A DNA stretch of 64,000 nt from Nilaparvata lugens. Lineage: Eukaryota; Arthropoda; Insecta; Hemiptera; Delphacidae. This document shows, one piece after another, positions 11,099-22,345 of the stretch (positions are counted from its first letter, which is position 1; every line of letters starts with the position of its first letter). Location: the NCBI RefSeq assembly GCF_014356525.2, contig NC_052508.1, forward strand, positions 58,007,441 through 58,071,440, given 5' to 3'. Made by a program: the position numbers and the translations under genes. The notes beneath the pieces are model-generated. The model saw only the letters and a list, made by a program, of their open reading frames with translations. It was not told where the DNA came from and did no database searches.

Positions 11099-14000
11099 AC
11101 AAGGACTCCATTGATCTTCTCTGAGCGGAAACACAATATTATTTGTTGAAGAGCATAGCTGTTGATTTACCACTTGTTCAGATCTTTTGATTCAGTATAT
11201 ACTACTCAATCTACTTTATAATTATTGAGTCGATATGAAGTGAACAAGGTAATGAAGTGTTGTCAAGACGTTAATGAGTACTCTAGAGTGTAGACTTTTT
11301 CCTTGTTTATTTCAATTCTCCAATCACTTGAGCAATTAATGATTATTAATATCATTCAGTCATCAGGTTATCCTGAACTGAATAAGATTTTTCTGAGGTA
11401 TTTGTATATTAATAAATGAAATATAAAATTTGATCAAATGCACAAAGACAACGTATTCTTTTCTTTTTCCATTGCTTTGTAAACGAATGGGAAGTTTAGC
11501 CACTTGGTATTTGTAATTGAAAATCGGAATTCAAAGTAACAAAACAAACTCTTATGTAATCCGACCTTGGTATGTAATCATATCTTACAAAATTCATTAT
11601 TGACTGGGATACATAGTAGTTCATTCAAAATAGTAAATAGCACATACTTATTTTTTTTAGTAAGAAATTACTTCCGCACAACAACACAGCTGTGAGCTGT
11701 GCAAAAGTCATGCCTTAAAAAATGTGAGCACTTGAGATGGGAAAACTGAATGTTTGTGAGACTGAAGTTATTCTTGATAATATATAATCTACAAATCGAC
11801 CCTCCATTCACAAAGTAAAAGAACAAAAATATTGACAGAAACCATTTCCGATTTTCTGATTCCCATTGATAGGCTTCTTTCACAATTTTTTTATGTGAGA
11901 GGAGATTGCTCCCCTTGAATAGGTAGGTACATTTATATGTGGACCCTCCTCTCTTTCTAGTTGCTTGCTTTTATGTGAGAAACATACCTAATCACAGCTA
12001 TTGTTGAATTGAGACTTTTCACGGCGATTTTGCTCAACTATTTCGTCTCCTATGGAGCAATTTTTCTGTGTTTAGTAGATGAGGGGTTGACAAAGTAAAG
12101 TGACAGGGTGGCGGTGGCTGTTGCCTTTTGAGGGGTGCGCTTGAAGGCAGAGCTGTAATCATAAGACCAGTTTTCTCTTCATTGTAAAGCTATCTGATGT
12201 GATGGAATTTTGTTATGAATGTATTTGAATGGTCGTGTGCATCGCATCAGTAAATCAGAGAGGAGCCAAGGGTGTGAATATACAAACATTCTCTTTATGC
12301 AATTTAAATGCTATTTTTAACTACTCTCACGTGTACGATTATCTCAATCTTACTAATAATAAGCAGCATTCCGAATTGAGAGTAATCTCGTACTTATAAT
12401 CAATCACAAACACAAATATAGATAAGCACTGCAATTCACGTAACGGCAAGGATTCCAACCATTTAACCGCGGGTTAAAAATTCTCCTGCTCCCGTTGCCT
12501 TCATATATGCGAATCGCAGTGGTGTTCACAAGGCATCAGAAATTAGTTAATTTGTCGCGTTAAATTTTTTTAAGAATACCTTAATCCTCTATCCAAATTG
12601 AAGGAATGATTTCTATACTATACCTGTGGTACTGTATTAGGATCATACACAATATAAATTATAAAAATTAGATTATAACCTGTGACATTTTCATAAGGAA
12701 ATGTGAAATATTGAGTCAGAATTCCTGTCAAGTGGTGATGCTTTTTAACGATAATTTATTTATCAGAAAATAACACCTGAATCTACCAAGTGAATTTTTC
12801 GATGTGTAGTACCTTATTTATGAACAAGAAACGTTGGTTGTCAATCAAGTGCTCGAATGTCAAGAATGTTAGGATTGGAGTTTGTGCTTTGAAACCAGCA
12901 GTAGTAAAATAGAGGAATTCAGCTACTGATTCATAGAACAAACATTTCATGAGATTCCTCCTATCTTGAGGAATTTTATCTCTCTTTACCAAACACACAC
13001 ATTCTTTCTTCTTCCACATGGTGATAATTCTGTGAGGTACTCTACATGGAGTCAATAATAGAATACAGCACATTCAATTATTTTGACTGTAATGTGTAAC
13101 CTAGTTTTTTTTATCAAGTTAAACACAACAAAACAAATTTTTTTGAATAAGTGTGAACATAACTTGAATTTTCATTTCATCTTCAATTAAAAAAAAAAAT
13201 GAAATCGTGGATTTTGGAAAATGTGGATAAGAGTAGCTTTTTCAACAAGTATAAATACAAACATTACTGAAAGTAAGCAGAAAATTCTATCAAATTTGGC
13301 TCTTCGAATCAATTCCAACGATTGGAATCCTTGGTTAGCCTCCGTTCTTTTTCTCTGCCAACGTTTAGTTGTGTTTTTAGTCTGCACAATACTCATCAGG
13401 TCCATTATGCGCTTACCGCACTACGACATTTTACAATATTGCTATTATCATCACTGTATTACAAGATAACAACATTCTTTATGCTACTTCAGAAGCTGCT
13501 TGTTAAAACCCCGTAGATTTTCCTTAATTGTGGAATGTTGAGGCATATTCGAAATAAGTTTTTCTAATTGAAATGCAATTCATTCATTAGTGCAAATTGT
13601 GAGAAATTGAATCAAATATAGAATTGAGAAGTATTTTTTGTTCATTTCTTTTTCTATTTTTCCACTATGTGAATCCTTTACTCCTCCATTCTCGTGCAAT
13701 TACTTCTCTTCCTTTCTCCTCCTCATCATAGAAAATTAATTATTCTCCAATTTTAACAAAGCTGAATATTCACTATTTATCTGTAATATTATTTGTAGAA
13801 CATTTTTTTTGGAATATTAACACTTCATCCATCCAAAAATAATATTTAATATTAATTGTTAGAAACTAGTAAGCTACTAAACACAATCGACTGAATTTGT
13901 CTCAAAATTGCCTCATTCTCAGTCATTCTAGTCTTGTTGAAAAGGTATGTGTTTGGTCATTTTTGTACCAATGAACGTGAAGATGGTACAAAATTGATGA

Positions 14001-15705
14001 AAATCCTAATAGTACGGTAATTGCATAAATATAAATACCACTTGATAAAATGAGAAATGATACTGTAAAATTCACTGCTACAAACCAATCAAACAGCCAC
14101 CTCACTTTCAATAAATGCTTCCCTTCAGAATAATATAATACCAGGCCTAAGCCAGTCAGGTCACTCGATATTATTATTATTCTGAATATTTAAAGTACCG
14201 TGTATACATCTAGCAGTAATTCCCAGAATTCATTCTCTTTTTTCAATAAAATGATCAAAACGTATGATAAACAAACACATGAGCCATGGCTTGAGGTCAG
14301 AGTAGGTAATGGAAAATGGAAAGACTTGACTAGTGAGATTGAAGTACTACTCTATACTCTATATAAACGGTAAAAAGTGATACATCAGGGTGGGGCTGGA
14401 GTTTGAAAGGGTGAATTACTGACTACAAACTGCTGTTGAATTGTACAACTCACAACCACACAATCACTACTTCTAGACTAGATGTGGATCGCATATCACC
14501 CCTGTAAATAATGTGAGCCTCAAGAGCTTTTACGGTAGGTAGGCTTTGAACTTGTCATAGAATGGCACCCAATCCTCACTCCTAACCGATCACAATAAAG
14601 AAGAGTTTTCAATAGTAATGATTGGCTCCATAGAGGCATTTTCTTCTTCGATTTTCCCCCCACGATTCCTTTGATCCACAAAAACTAAAGCTGAACAAAA
14701 TTTTTCCACCATTTGTTTCAACTACCAGTGAGTCATAATATTAGGCCTACTTTTGAAAACTATAGTCTATTGAATAGGATAAATGATCCAGAAACCCTAA
14801 ACTCAAGTTATATCAGTCTGAGATATTAACAGGACTCTGATTAGACATAGTTTTCGATTTCGGTACTGATAATACACCTAACAATACAGTGTTCGAGTTA
14901 TTTCTATCGTGATATCGTGGAGGGAGAAGGAAACCACCCTTGGTTTACTTGAATACAATGAATAAAACAAATATTCCATGTCCAATACAAGACATGAAAA
15001 CATGCATTTGATCTCTGATGGGAATTTAAAGAAAATTCAGTGCCCAATAAATCTCAATTCTGGTTTTTTTTTTGAAGTTACCTATATACACACAACTGTC
15101 AGAACCACAATGTTGAGCGATTCTACAGGTTTTAAAGTTTTTGATCACACATTTCTTCACAAGGATCTCAATGGAATGAGTGGGCAATTCTGCTTCCAAT
15201 GCTTCATTTTTATCATCCTTGAACATTTCAAGTTCCATTGTACTTCAAGTTTCGCGAAGTCCTGCAGGCGTCTCAAGATTTGCTAATATCGGCAGGGTTT
15301 GACAATGTCGGCGGGAAGAGTGAACAGGAACTCTTGATAATGAAGAATTTGGGCAAGAGGTTGTATGGCGAACAGAGCTATTGTGTAAAGGAGATCTAAT
15401 ATTAACCAGTGTTTCCCGCTGTAAGACGGAGACGGTGACTGTCCATGGGATGGAGGATGGACGGCAAGGTAGGCAGAGTGTCTGGTGCGGAAGAGAGGAG
15501 TTGAGAGGTACCGATTAGGTAGAAGGAAACAGGTAAGGGGGAAAATTGGAGGAGAGGTTTTTTGGTGGGGGAATCGGCAAAGCCCCCTCTCGACGCTTGC
15601 TCAGGGTGAAGGACCCAGACGTCGCGTCACGCGGGTGGCGGGTAGGCGGGCGGGGTGTGGGGGACATAGCCGGCCGCTTTTGCCAGACTAGACAAGATCC
15701 GGTTC
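11099..15705. other. Transporter 3' flank and intergenic region
   Basis: Apart from the transporter 3' untranslated region I see no gene. Open frames here are short and do not resemble proteins. GC content rises sharply from about 15300 towards the promoter at 15706, a usual sign of an upstream promoter region. Confidence 0.5.
11411..11416 (+). terminator. Candidate polyadenylation signal of the transporter
   Basis: AATAAA lies 313 bases after the stop codon. It is the first clear hexamer seen downstream, but in AT-rich DNA the call is only probable. Confidence 0.4.
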
Positions 15706-15738
15706 ATTCGCAGTTGAGAGTTGTTTGGTTGTGGACGT
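15706..15738 (+). promoter_or_regulatory. Initiator + DPE core promoter
   Basis: TTCATTC at 15703-15709 fits the arthropod Initiator, with A(+1) at 15706. GGACGT at 15733-15738 fits the downstream promoter element RGWYVT, and its first base is exactly +28, the spacing required in Drosophila. No TATA box is evident about 30 bases upstream. The region is GC-rich and is followed by a non-coding exon with a donor. Confidence 0.6.
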
Positions 15739-15973
15739 GTGCTGACTCTCGTTGTTACCGGCCTCTACTGGATCAAGTGTCGAGACTAGAACGAACAAAG
15801 TGCTTCTAACAGTTGCGCCTGAATTTTGGATTGTTCGCAATAATTATTGTTTGATCAGTTTTTTATTAATTAATTATTGACTGTGCTTGTTGGATTTTTG
15901 GACGTGGACTACCATCAAAGACGTTGAAGAGAGTCATCACCGCACCTACGGCATTACATCATCTTGCGTTAAG
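15706..15973 (+). ncRNA. Probable non-coding first exon of a + strand transcription unit
   Basis: From the predicted start site a 268-base segment with no long open frame runs to TTAAG|GTAGGC, a plausible donor at 15974. It would be a 5' untranslated or non-coding exon. The nearest downstream + strand units I can name are a candidate exon at 42338 and mir-275/mir-305, so it may be the start of their primary transcript; this is inference. Confidence 0.4.
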
Positions 15974-17094
15974 GTAGGCCCAACTCAAATTTTCTATTTA
16001 TAATCTATTATCAGTACTTTGTATAATATTAAAAATTACATCTACAAATAGAGGAGCTGTGAAATCTACTTACATTATTCTATTCAGTTAATACTTTGAT
16101 GAGTTGCTATGTTTGGAAATTTCTTTTCATCGAGCTACGCGATAAGAAGAATGAACCACTTGTTATTTCCGGTTTCCACCAGGCGAAATTTTTCGCATCT
16201 TATAAGAATATTATGTAATATGTTTGACATTCTTTCAATTTCTTCGGGTTATGCACGTAATACATACAATTTTATTAGCTTTGTTCCCGCGTTTCGCTAT
16301 TCGTTATCATGACTGTACTGACAAATTTTCTAAATATTGAAAGTCGAGCTCCAATCTATAGGCTCAATGTTGAAAATGTATTATTGCCAACGTTTCTTAG
16401 TTTTCATCTTATTATAAACACTTTGAAAAAAACATTTTGATAAGACGGCTTCTCTGATTGGTTCTAGTGGAATTAATCACTTTGAAAAAAACATTTTGAT
16501 AAGACGGCTTCTCTGATTGGTTCTAGTGGAATTAATCACGATTGATATTTAACCGGCTTTTGTGCAACCGGGCCTTGGACCAATTCAATATCAATAATTT
16601 GATATATAATTTTACTATCTTACATCAGTACTGATAGTCTCATAATCAATCAAAACCGCTGTCGCGGGAAGGTCGCACAGCACGGAAAGTGATGCAAATA
16701 ACCTTAAAAAATATTTTATTCAATTTTCACATTAGAATATAAGCATATAATTTTATATTATTGTATTAGACTAACTTAGAAGGATTTCTATGAACATCAG
16801 TCAGCATTCGCAGCAGAGAAATAGAATATGTTTTACAGCACACGAAAGTGGCGATGGGTTGCGCCACTGCGATCCAAAAGGTTGGATGACCGAAGCTCTG
16901 ATAATTGAGTCTATAATACCATTTACCATAGAGTTGATACTACCACATAATTATACGAGTTTAGAGAATGCATAGAAATGCAGTTCGTACAAAAATTGTG
17001 AAACAATGAACAATATTGATGATTCTTCAGCGTGATTTGTTACGGTACTTGGTCGGCTCCAGATCGTTATCATGGCTATGATGATCCTATCCAT
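15974..17094. other. Gene-free stretch between first exon and retrotransposon
   Basis: It holds the foldback element with a 59-base tandem duplication (16419-16578). A slightly GC-richer patch at 16640-16980 has a 61-codon frame with no family resemblance. I see nothing else in it. Confidence 0.4.
16419..16578 (+). repeat. MITE-like fragment with an exact 59-base tandem duplication
   Basis: Positions 16419-16477 (cactttgaaaa... to ...ggaattaat) are repeated exactly at 16478-16536. The next 42 bases end in ACCGGCTTTTGTGCAACCGG, the terminus of the foldback family seen complete at 28469-28601. Confidence 0.75.
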
Positions 17095-17457
17095 TAATTT
17101 CAATTTCAATTTCAATTCAATTTATTAAAAACACACAAAACAAGACAAAACAAAATTACAAAGATTTACGAAACAAATAAAACACAATAAAATGTTACAA
17201 ATATAAAAAACCATGGGCTTAGTGTTTGGGTGTGTTGGAGAAGAGAAAAAAGAGAGGAAGATACCTAGCCAACTATGGTTTCCCATGTAATAGGCAGGCA
17301 AAGAAGAGAAGAGAAGTAATGAGGAAAAAAGGAAGGGAGAAATGGGGGGAAGGAAGAAAACAGAGGAATAGGTACTTAAAATAAAGGTAAGCGAGTCCAC
17401 TGAAAAATGAAAAAAACTAATGAAAAAAAAAAAAAATGCTGGAGCAGAAATCTCGAG
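17095..17457 (-). other. 3' untranslated region and short-repeat tail of the retrotransposon
   Basis: After the ORF2 stop the minus strand has pyrimidine-rich sequence, an AATAAA near 17120, and then tandem TTGAAA-type hexamers ending at about 17095. A short tandem repeat in place of poly(A) is common in CR1/L2-like LINEs. Confidence 0.65.
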
Positions 17458-19887
17458 TCATATATCTAAATGGAAGAAGAAATTACTGTATGTCCAGTTT
17501 TTTATATCCAGTTTAATTTTTCCGCTGATCTTATTGTCCATGAGAAAGTGATTTGGAATGAGGTTTATTATTTTAGTACCTATGTAAATTAATTGCCTCC
17601 TTATACATTCAATATTAGTGTTATAGGTTACATATTTGTTAGCAGTGGCCCTTAGATTATAATAATTAAGAGTAGAGTTTATTGTGAGAGGAAAATCGGA
17701 TCTATATTTTATTAAGTACTCAATTACGGTTTTTATGTATAATTGACGTATAGTCATGACCTCAAAATCACTAAAAACCATATCCGTTGGATAGAGCCTG
17801 GGTTTGTTTAATATAGTTTTAATTATCAGTTTTTGTGCTACAAATAATTCAGCAATATGACAGTTGAAACAGCCTCCCCAAACAACTATGCCATACTGCA
17901 GAATTGACTTGACTAGAGCATGATACATCATTTTCAGGTGGTTCTTATTAAGAATTCTGTTAACTTGGTAAAATTTAAAGGATAAATATCTAATTTTTCT
18001 ACATATGTATTTAATATGAACATCCCATTTAAGGTTTTCATCAATTATAATTCCCAAATACTTAGTATTATTGACTTTTTTAATGGTGGGACAATCACAA
18101 TTACCCAAGTTTAAATTGCACTGAGAATGGAGTCTCAAATCTTGATTCTCGTTAGGCTGCCCTACTCTATTTGCAGAGAAAGTAATGTAATTAGTTTTTT
18201 CAATATTTAAACTTAAGGTATTCTTATCTAACCACTTCTTAATTAAAAGCATATTATTTTCAGCTATAGTATGAACTTCATTCCATGAATTTCCGTGAAA
18301 AATAGCTGCAGTATCATCTGCAAAGGATATCACAGTTGAGTTTAGAAGTCTTAAATTTAAAAAGTCATTTACATAGAGTATGAAAAGGATGGGAGAAAGT
18401 ACAGTACCTTGAGGAAGACCATAAGAAGTTAAGTTAGTTACACTAGATTGATCATTTATGGTTAGGGACTGGGTTCTATTACTCAGATAGCTTTTGAACA
18501 ATTTAAGCGAGACTCCTCTGAAACCATAGGACTCCAGTTTATTGAACAAAGTATTATGAGGTATTGTATCAAAAGCTTTGCGTATATCCAGGAAGACCGC
18601 AATAGTTTTCTTATTGGAGTTTATTTTATCAGATAAAGTATTGATGAATTTTATTAGAGCGTCAGATGTACTTTTACTATTTTGGAAACCGAATTGGTTC
18701 TTGTTGATTATTTTGTTAAGATTCAAGAAAGAAACAACTCTTGACTTTATTAGTTTCTCCATTATTTTAGCAAGGTTGCTGATAAGACTAATCGGTCTAT
18801 AATTACAGGGATTAGTCGGGTCACCTTGTTTGAATAGAGGTTTTATTTTGGCTGATTTGAGGTGCTCGGGAAAATATCCCTCTTCAAAGCATCTATTAAA
18901 AATGAAAGCGAGAGGTTGAGATATAAAATTGGCTATTTTCTTCAGCGTAATATTACCTAGACCATCAATACCAGGACTGCAGTTGTTCTTTAGATTTTTA
19001 ATAGTTGCCTCAACTTCAACTGGGCACGTTGGTCTCATAAAAAACGTATTATCGATCTGTATTGCAGGAAATCGATCACCAGTATTATCAGGGATATTGA
19101 TAGTTTGAGCTTGTAGTTTACCCACATTTGTGAAATAATTGTTGAGGGAGTGAGCATCAAGTTCAGTACTCTTTTCCTTGATACTGGCCTCACCTATAAC
19201 CTCGTTTATGCACTTCCACAACTTCATGCTGTTGTTATTACAATTTTCAATTTTCCCTTTATAGTAGACTTCCTTTGCATGATTTATGATCTTATTCAAA
19301 CCATTACGATAAGCCTTATATTCATTCTTTAAGATATTGTTATTAGGATCTCTTCTGAGTCTAGAATGCATTTTGTCCCGCGTGATTATTGATCTTATGA
19401 TGCCTTCAGATATCCAGGGCTTCAGGGGACGAAGTCTGTTAGGTATCACTTTTACCTTCTTGCATTGATTGATGAGACTGGTCAAACGATCGACAAATTT
19501 ATCCATAATAGTGTCAATGCTTCCATTCACGGTATAGATTTCTCCCCAATCCTCATTCCTTATGCGTTCCAGTAGTGCATGATAGTTGGTTCTAGTTAAT
19601 GTGTTTATCAATACGTTTCTATTATCCTTATTGATAGGGACCTTCACCAAGTTCAGTACAACCGCGTAGTGGTCAGTTATGGTTGTCCTAAATATAACTC
19701 CTTTAGTGGACATAGAATGGTTGCCTGAATTTTTATAAAAAATGTGGTCAATGCAAGAATTTGTTGTGGTTGTTACTCGGGTATCACCATTTATGTAAGA
19801 CTTATAGCCATTACTATTGAAAATATGCAGATAATCTTGAACAGGAACACTAGTTGAATGTGTATTTATATTCATGTCTCCCGCCAC
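17458..19887 (-). CDS. Retrotransposon ORF2, main part: endonuclease C-terminal half + reverse transcriptase
   Basis: This 809-codon open frame starts inside the endonuclease, so its first ATG is not the true start. Endonuclease landmarks are AGDMN (residues 2-6), CIDHIF (45-50) and TDHY (71-74). Reverse transcriptase landmarks are SPGIDGL (304-310), NPCNYRPISL (359-368), FLDIRKAFDTIPHNTL (432-447), GLPQGTVLSPILF (490-502), the catalytic FADD (522-525) and KYLGIII (609-615). A C-terminal domain of about 190 residues follows. It copies element RNA into DNA at a nicked target site in the nucleus. The style of the RT motifs suggests the Jockey/CR1/L2 group; exact clade is uncertain. Catalytic residues are intact although the full ORF2 is broken upstream by a frameshift. 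Confidence 0.92.
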   Translation of the reverse strand: MAGDMNINTHSTSVPVQDYLHIFNSNGYKSYINGDTRVTTTTNSCIDHIFYKNSGNHSMSTKGVIFRTTITDHYAVVLNLVKVPINKDNRNVLINTLTRTNYHALLERIRNEDWGEIYTVNGSIDTIMDKFVDRLTSLINQCKKVKVIPNRLRPLKPWISEGIIRSIITRDKMHSRLRRDPNNNILKNEYKAYRNGLNKIINHAKEVYYKGKIENCNNNSMKLWKCINEVIGEASIKEKSTELDAHSLNNYFTNVGKLQAQTINIPDNTGDRFPAIQIDNTFFMRPTCPVEVEATIKNLKNNCSPGIDGLGNITLKKIANFISQPLAFIFNRCFEEGYFPEHLKSAKIKPLFKQGDPTNPCNYRPISLISNLAKIMEKLIKSRVVSFLNLNKIINKNQFGFQNSKSTSDALIKFINTLSDKINSNKKTIAVFLDIRKAFDTIPHNTLFNKLESYGFRGVSLKLFKSYLSNRTQSLTINDQSSVTNLTSYGLPQGTVLSPILFILYVNDFLNLRLLNSTVISFADDTAAIFHGNSWNEVHTIAENNMLLIKKWLDKNTLSLNIEKTNYITFSANRVGQPNENQDLRLHSQCNLNLGNCDCPTIKKVNNTKYLGIIIDENLKWDVHIKYICRKIRYLSFKFYQVNRILNKNHLKMMYHALVKSILQYGIVVWGGCFNCHIAELFVAQKLIIKTILNKPRLYPTDMVFSDFEVMTIRQLYIKTVIEYLIKYRSDFPLTINSTLNYYNLRATANKYVTYNTNIECIRRQLIYIGTKIINLIPNHFLMDNKISGKIKLDIKNWTYSNFFFHLDI

Positions 19888-19928
19888 ACATACATTTATT
19901 CCATTAGGAATTTTACTGATTTCATTAC

Positions 19929-20408
19929 TCAGACTATTAAGAAAATTATCAATATTTTGATTACTTGGTGATCTATAACCCCAATCACCTTCACAATAAA
20001 ATCATCAATTCTTAAGTCAGCACCAACTACATTAGCATCAGAGATATCGAGTGAAACTTCATTGAATCCTATGCAATCTTTTATGTACATGCATAATCCA
20101 TCACATTTATTCTGTTTAGTGTACTTATTTATTGCCGTATATCCAGGAATGTTGAAAATGAACGGCATATCTGCAGTCAACCAGGTCTCAGTTAATATTA
20201 TAATGTGAATATCAGTTTTCAATTCATTGAGGCAGCAAATAAACTGATCGAAATTAGCATTCAAACTACGTATATTCATAGACATAATATTGAAACACTC
20301 AGCATCTTTATTTCTGTCCTCGTGAAAGTGATAGTTCAAATAATCGTCGATTACATCTGTTTCATTTTCTGTTTCTAAAATATTAAGAACCTCTTCAGTG
20401 TCACTCAT
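19929..20408 (-). pseudogene. Retrotransposon ORF2 start: apurinic-type endonuclease N-terminal half
   Basis: ATG at 20408-20406 opens ORF2. After an acidic leader of about 38 residues come the endonuclease motifs SMNIRSLN (43-50), LTETWL with the catalytic glutamate (72-77), and CDGLCMYIKD (102-111). The frame is lost near VIGV (residues 141-144): a shift of one base restores the usual Y-R-S-P motif and runs on into the 809-codon frame. The start codon overlaps the end of the helicase frame by 8 bases, so I take it as the genuine ORF2 start. Confidence 0.85.
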
Positions 20409-20868
20409 AAATTATATCATCAGGTCCACTTCTCTTTTCCTTGTTCCATTCAACAAGCCCCTCACTATCTATGAATTTAAGTTTTTTAATTAGTTTGTCC
20501 ACAGCATCATCTACCAGACTGGTTGTTAAATACCTGAAAGTTTCAGTGTGTCTAGACAAGGCAACAATCGCATGGGGCATGCTGTTATAGATTTCATTCT
20601 CCTTGTACTTAATTCTGATTAGAATAACATTTTTATGAGTTAGCCCTTGTGCTTCGTGGATTGTGTGAAGTGCAACATCCTCTCTCCACTTTATAGTATC
20701 ACCCACCATAAGTTTTTCTTCTTGGGTGAATGTTAATATCAAAGTGTCGGGTTGTATCAGATGGTATTCCCCATTTCTGTAAGTAGGCAGAATTGAGGTA
20801 GCTCTTTCATTAAGTGTCGTAATATTTTCATAGACAGTGGAAAGGACAAAACAACATCGATAGGACAT
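20401..20868 (-). pseudogene. RNA-virus-type SF1 helicase, C-terminal part
   Basis: The frame carries late helicase motifs of alpha-like RNA virus replicases: LTFTQEEK (45-52), TIHEAQGLT (69-77, motif V) and VALSRHTETFRYLT (102-115, motif VI). In the viruses this domain unwinds RNA using NTP. It ends at TGA 20403-20401, overlapping the ORF2 ATG. The first codons are in frame but are not a natural start; the upstream part lies in other frames. The broken state is described only, not repaired. Confidence 0.85.
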
Positions 20869-21000
20869 CTACGAGTTACCGTTTGTTTTGTAAAAGGTTC
20901 GCAGAATTCTGAAATTTTATGCCATCTTGTGGCATAATTACTTCTCTCAATGTAGGGTATTTGGTTTGCGTCACCACTACAATTATTTCTGAGGCCTTAC
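20869..21000 (-). pseudogene. Helicase middle segment, frames disrupted (motif III remnant)
   Basis: Between the two open helicase pieces the minus strand contains, at about 20976-20950, a GDxNQIPY-type motif III remnant in a different frame from its neighbours. At least two frame changes or stops separate the flanking pieces. Motif order (I, Ia, II, III, V, VI) across 21522-20401 is therefore retained. Confidence 0.65.
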
Positions 21001-21522
21001 TCAAGTTAGCAATAAAACCGATGTACCCGCATGCATAAGTAGAGCTTCATCAATAAAAACTCTATTGTATGTTTTATTCTGATTATGATTTATTATATAT
21101 GAGCCAACTGTCCTGTAATCAAGCTTAAGACGATTACAATGTTTTCGACCATACCTTTCAATGACAGTTTCACGGATTGCTTTAATACCTGCCCGTGTTT
21201 GAGTGAGTACTAGATCCTTGCCAGGCTCATGATGCGAGACTATAAAGTAAGATTTACCACAGCCGGGAACACCGTCATACCATTTTATTTTGGGAAGTTT
21301 ACACTCATGAAGAGTTATTCTATTTATAGTTTTTATTAATTCGCTATTCAGCATAAGTGTAGTATTACGTGTGACTAAAACATATCGTTCTTTAGTAGAG
21401 AATTTTAAAGTATCCTCTTGAAATTCTACGTAACTTCCACCCTGCTCCAAGCAATATCCCATTCGGTATTTAGAGTTTGTTTTGAATAGGAATCTTTTCA
21501 AATTATTATCATAGATGTTCAT
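21001..21522 (-). pseudogene. RNA-virus-type SF1 helicase, N-terminal part
   Basis: Residues 84-91 are GVPGCGKS, the Walker A motif with the G-x-P-G-C-GK-[ST] form usual in alpha-like virus helicases. DLVLTQTRAG (103-112) fits motif Ia, and VFIDEALLMHAG (155-166) is Walker B (motif II) in the virus style DEA-x-x-x-H-x-G. About 80 residues precede the Walker A, as in viral helicase domains with an N-terminal accessory region. The frame stops at 21001 right after motif II. No bacterial or cellular SF1 helicase is a better match by motif form. Confidence 0.88.
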
Positions 21523-21542
21523 ATTGTTATTCAGGACTCTTA

Positions 21543-22028
21543 TTAGTTCTCACCTGATATTGACATGTTTCTTTGCGTGACCCTAAGAAGAATATTTTTA
21601 TATATTTTAGCATTTTCGTTATCAGTGTTTTGAAGTAGGGTCCGTAATTCAATCATAGAGTTTATGAAAGCTTCACGTTTATTATTACCTTCAAAGAAAC
21701 CCACAGGGTACTCAACTCCCGGACTATCAGACAGCTTAGGTATATTAAGAAAATTAATTTCACAATAACCTCGATAATAAAAAATAAACTTCAAATCTCT
21801 AGCTCCTATGACAGTACTCAAGAGTTCAGTGGCAGGAATATCAAAATAAGTTTCACCCAGATTGTTAAAAGAATCAATTCCTATAATCAAAGGGTAATTG
21901 AATTTACTCCAATCATTTATTCTATTCAAAAGATCAATAAGTACCCCATTTTCACCATCATTTAATATGAAAATAGGAATGTTCTTATCAGAAAACAAAA
22001 CTCTTATACAATTAGAATCCAGTAACAC
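21543..22028 (-). pseudogene. Linker region between zinc knuckles and helicase, second frame (161 codons)
   Basis: This open frame has no ATG at its start (a GTG is the first usable codon) and stays open upstream to about 22085, overlapping the preceding frame. One frameshift therefore probably joined them originally. No family is recognised in PIFILNDGENGVLIDL or later text. It ends in TAA at 21545-21543, and the helicase frame begins only a few codons later. Confidence 0.55.
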
Positions 22029-22030
22029 AT

Positions 22031-22345
22031 TCAGGTGATTCCATTCTTCAAGAGAGAAATACTTTTTATTTCTAAGCAGAGAGAGACCTTTGGATGTTTT
22101 AATATATTTCCTATTTTTGTAAAAGATATCATAACATCAACCCTCTCACCAAAATTATAAACCAGACTTATCTTACTTTTATCAGTATTAGTTGTTACGT
22201 TGAAACTATCAATTTTGTTAAGGATGGAATTTAAAGTAATCATTTTGTGTTGGGTTGATTGCTTGATTTTACTATCACTATTATTTTTATTTATCCTCAG
22301 TATATTAAATATTTTTCTTTCAGATTCCATAATCAGTTCTATCAA
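22031..22345 (-). pseudogene. Linker region, first frame, in phase with ORF1 after a single TAA
   Basis: The frame continues ORF1 exactly in phase after one TAA (22348-22346) in the context CAA-CAA-TAA-TTG. It reads MESERKIFNILRINKN, later SLVYNFGERVDVMIS. The last 15 or so codons before its stop are probably out of frame. The stretch NILKHPK followed in the other frame by a W/L-rich segment faintly recalls the PC4 single-strand-binding fold; that is a guess. Confidence 0.5.

Noticed and set aside
15485..15809. Overlapping 68- and 87-codon frames
   Set aside because: Both run through GC-rich promoter DNA and across the predicted start site; arginine/glycine-rich text is a composition effect.
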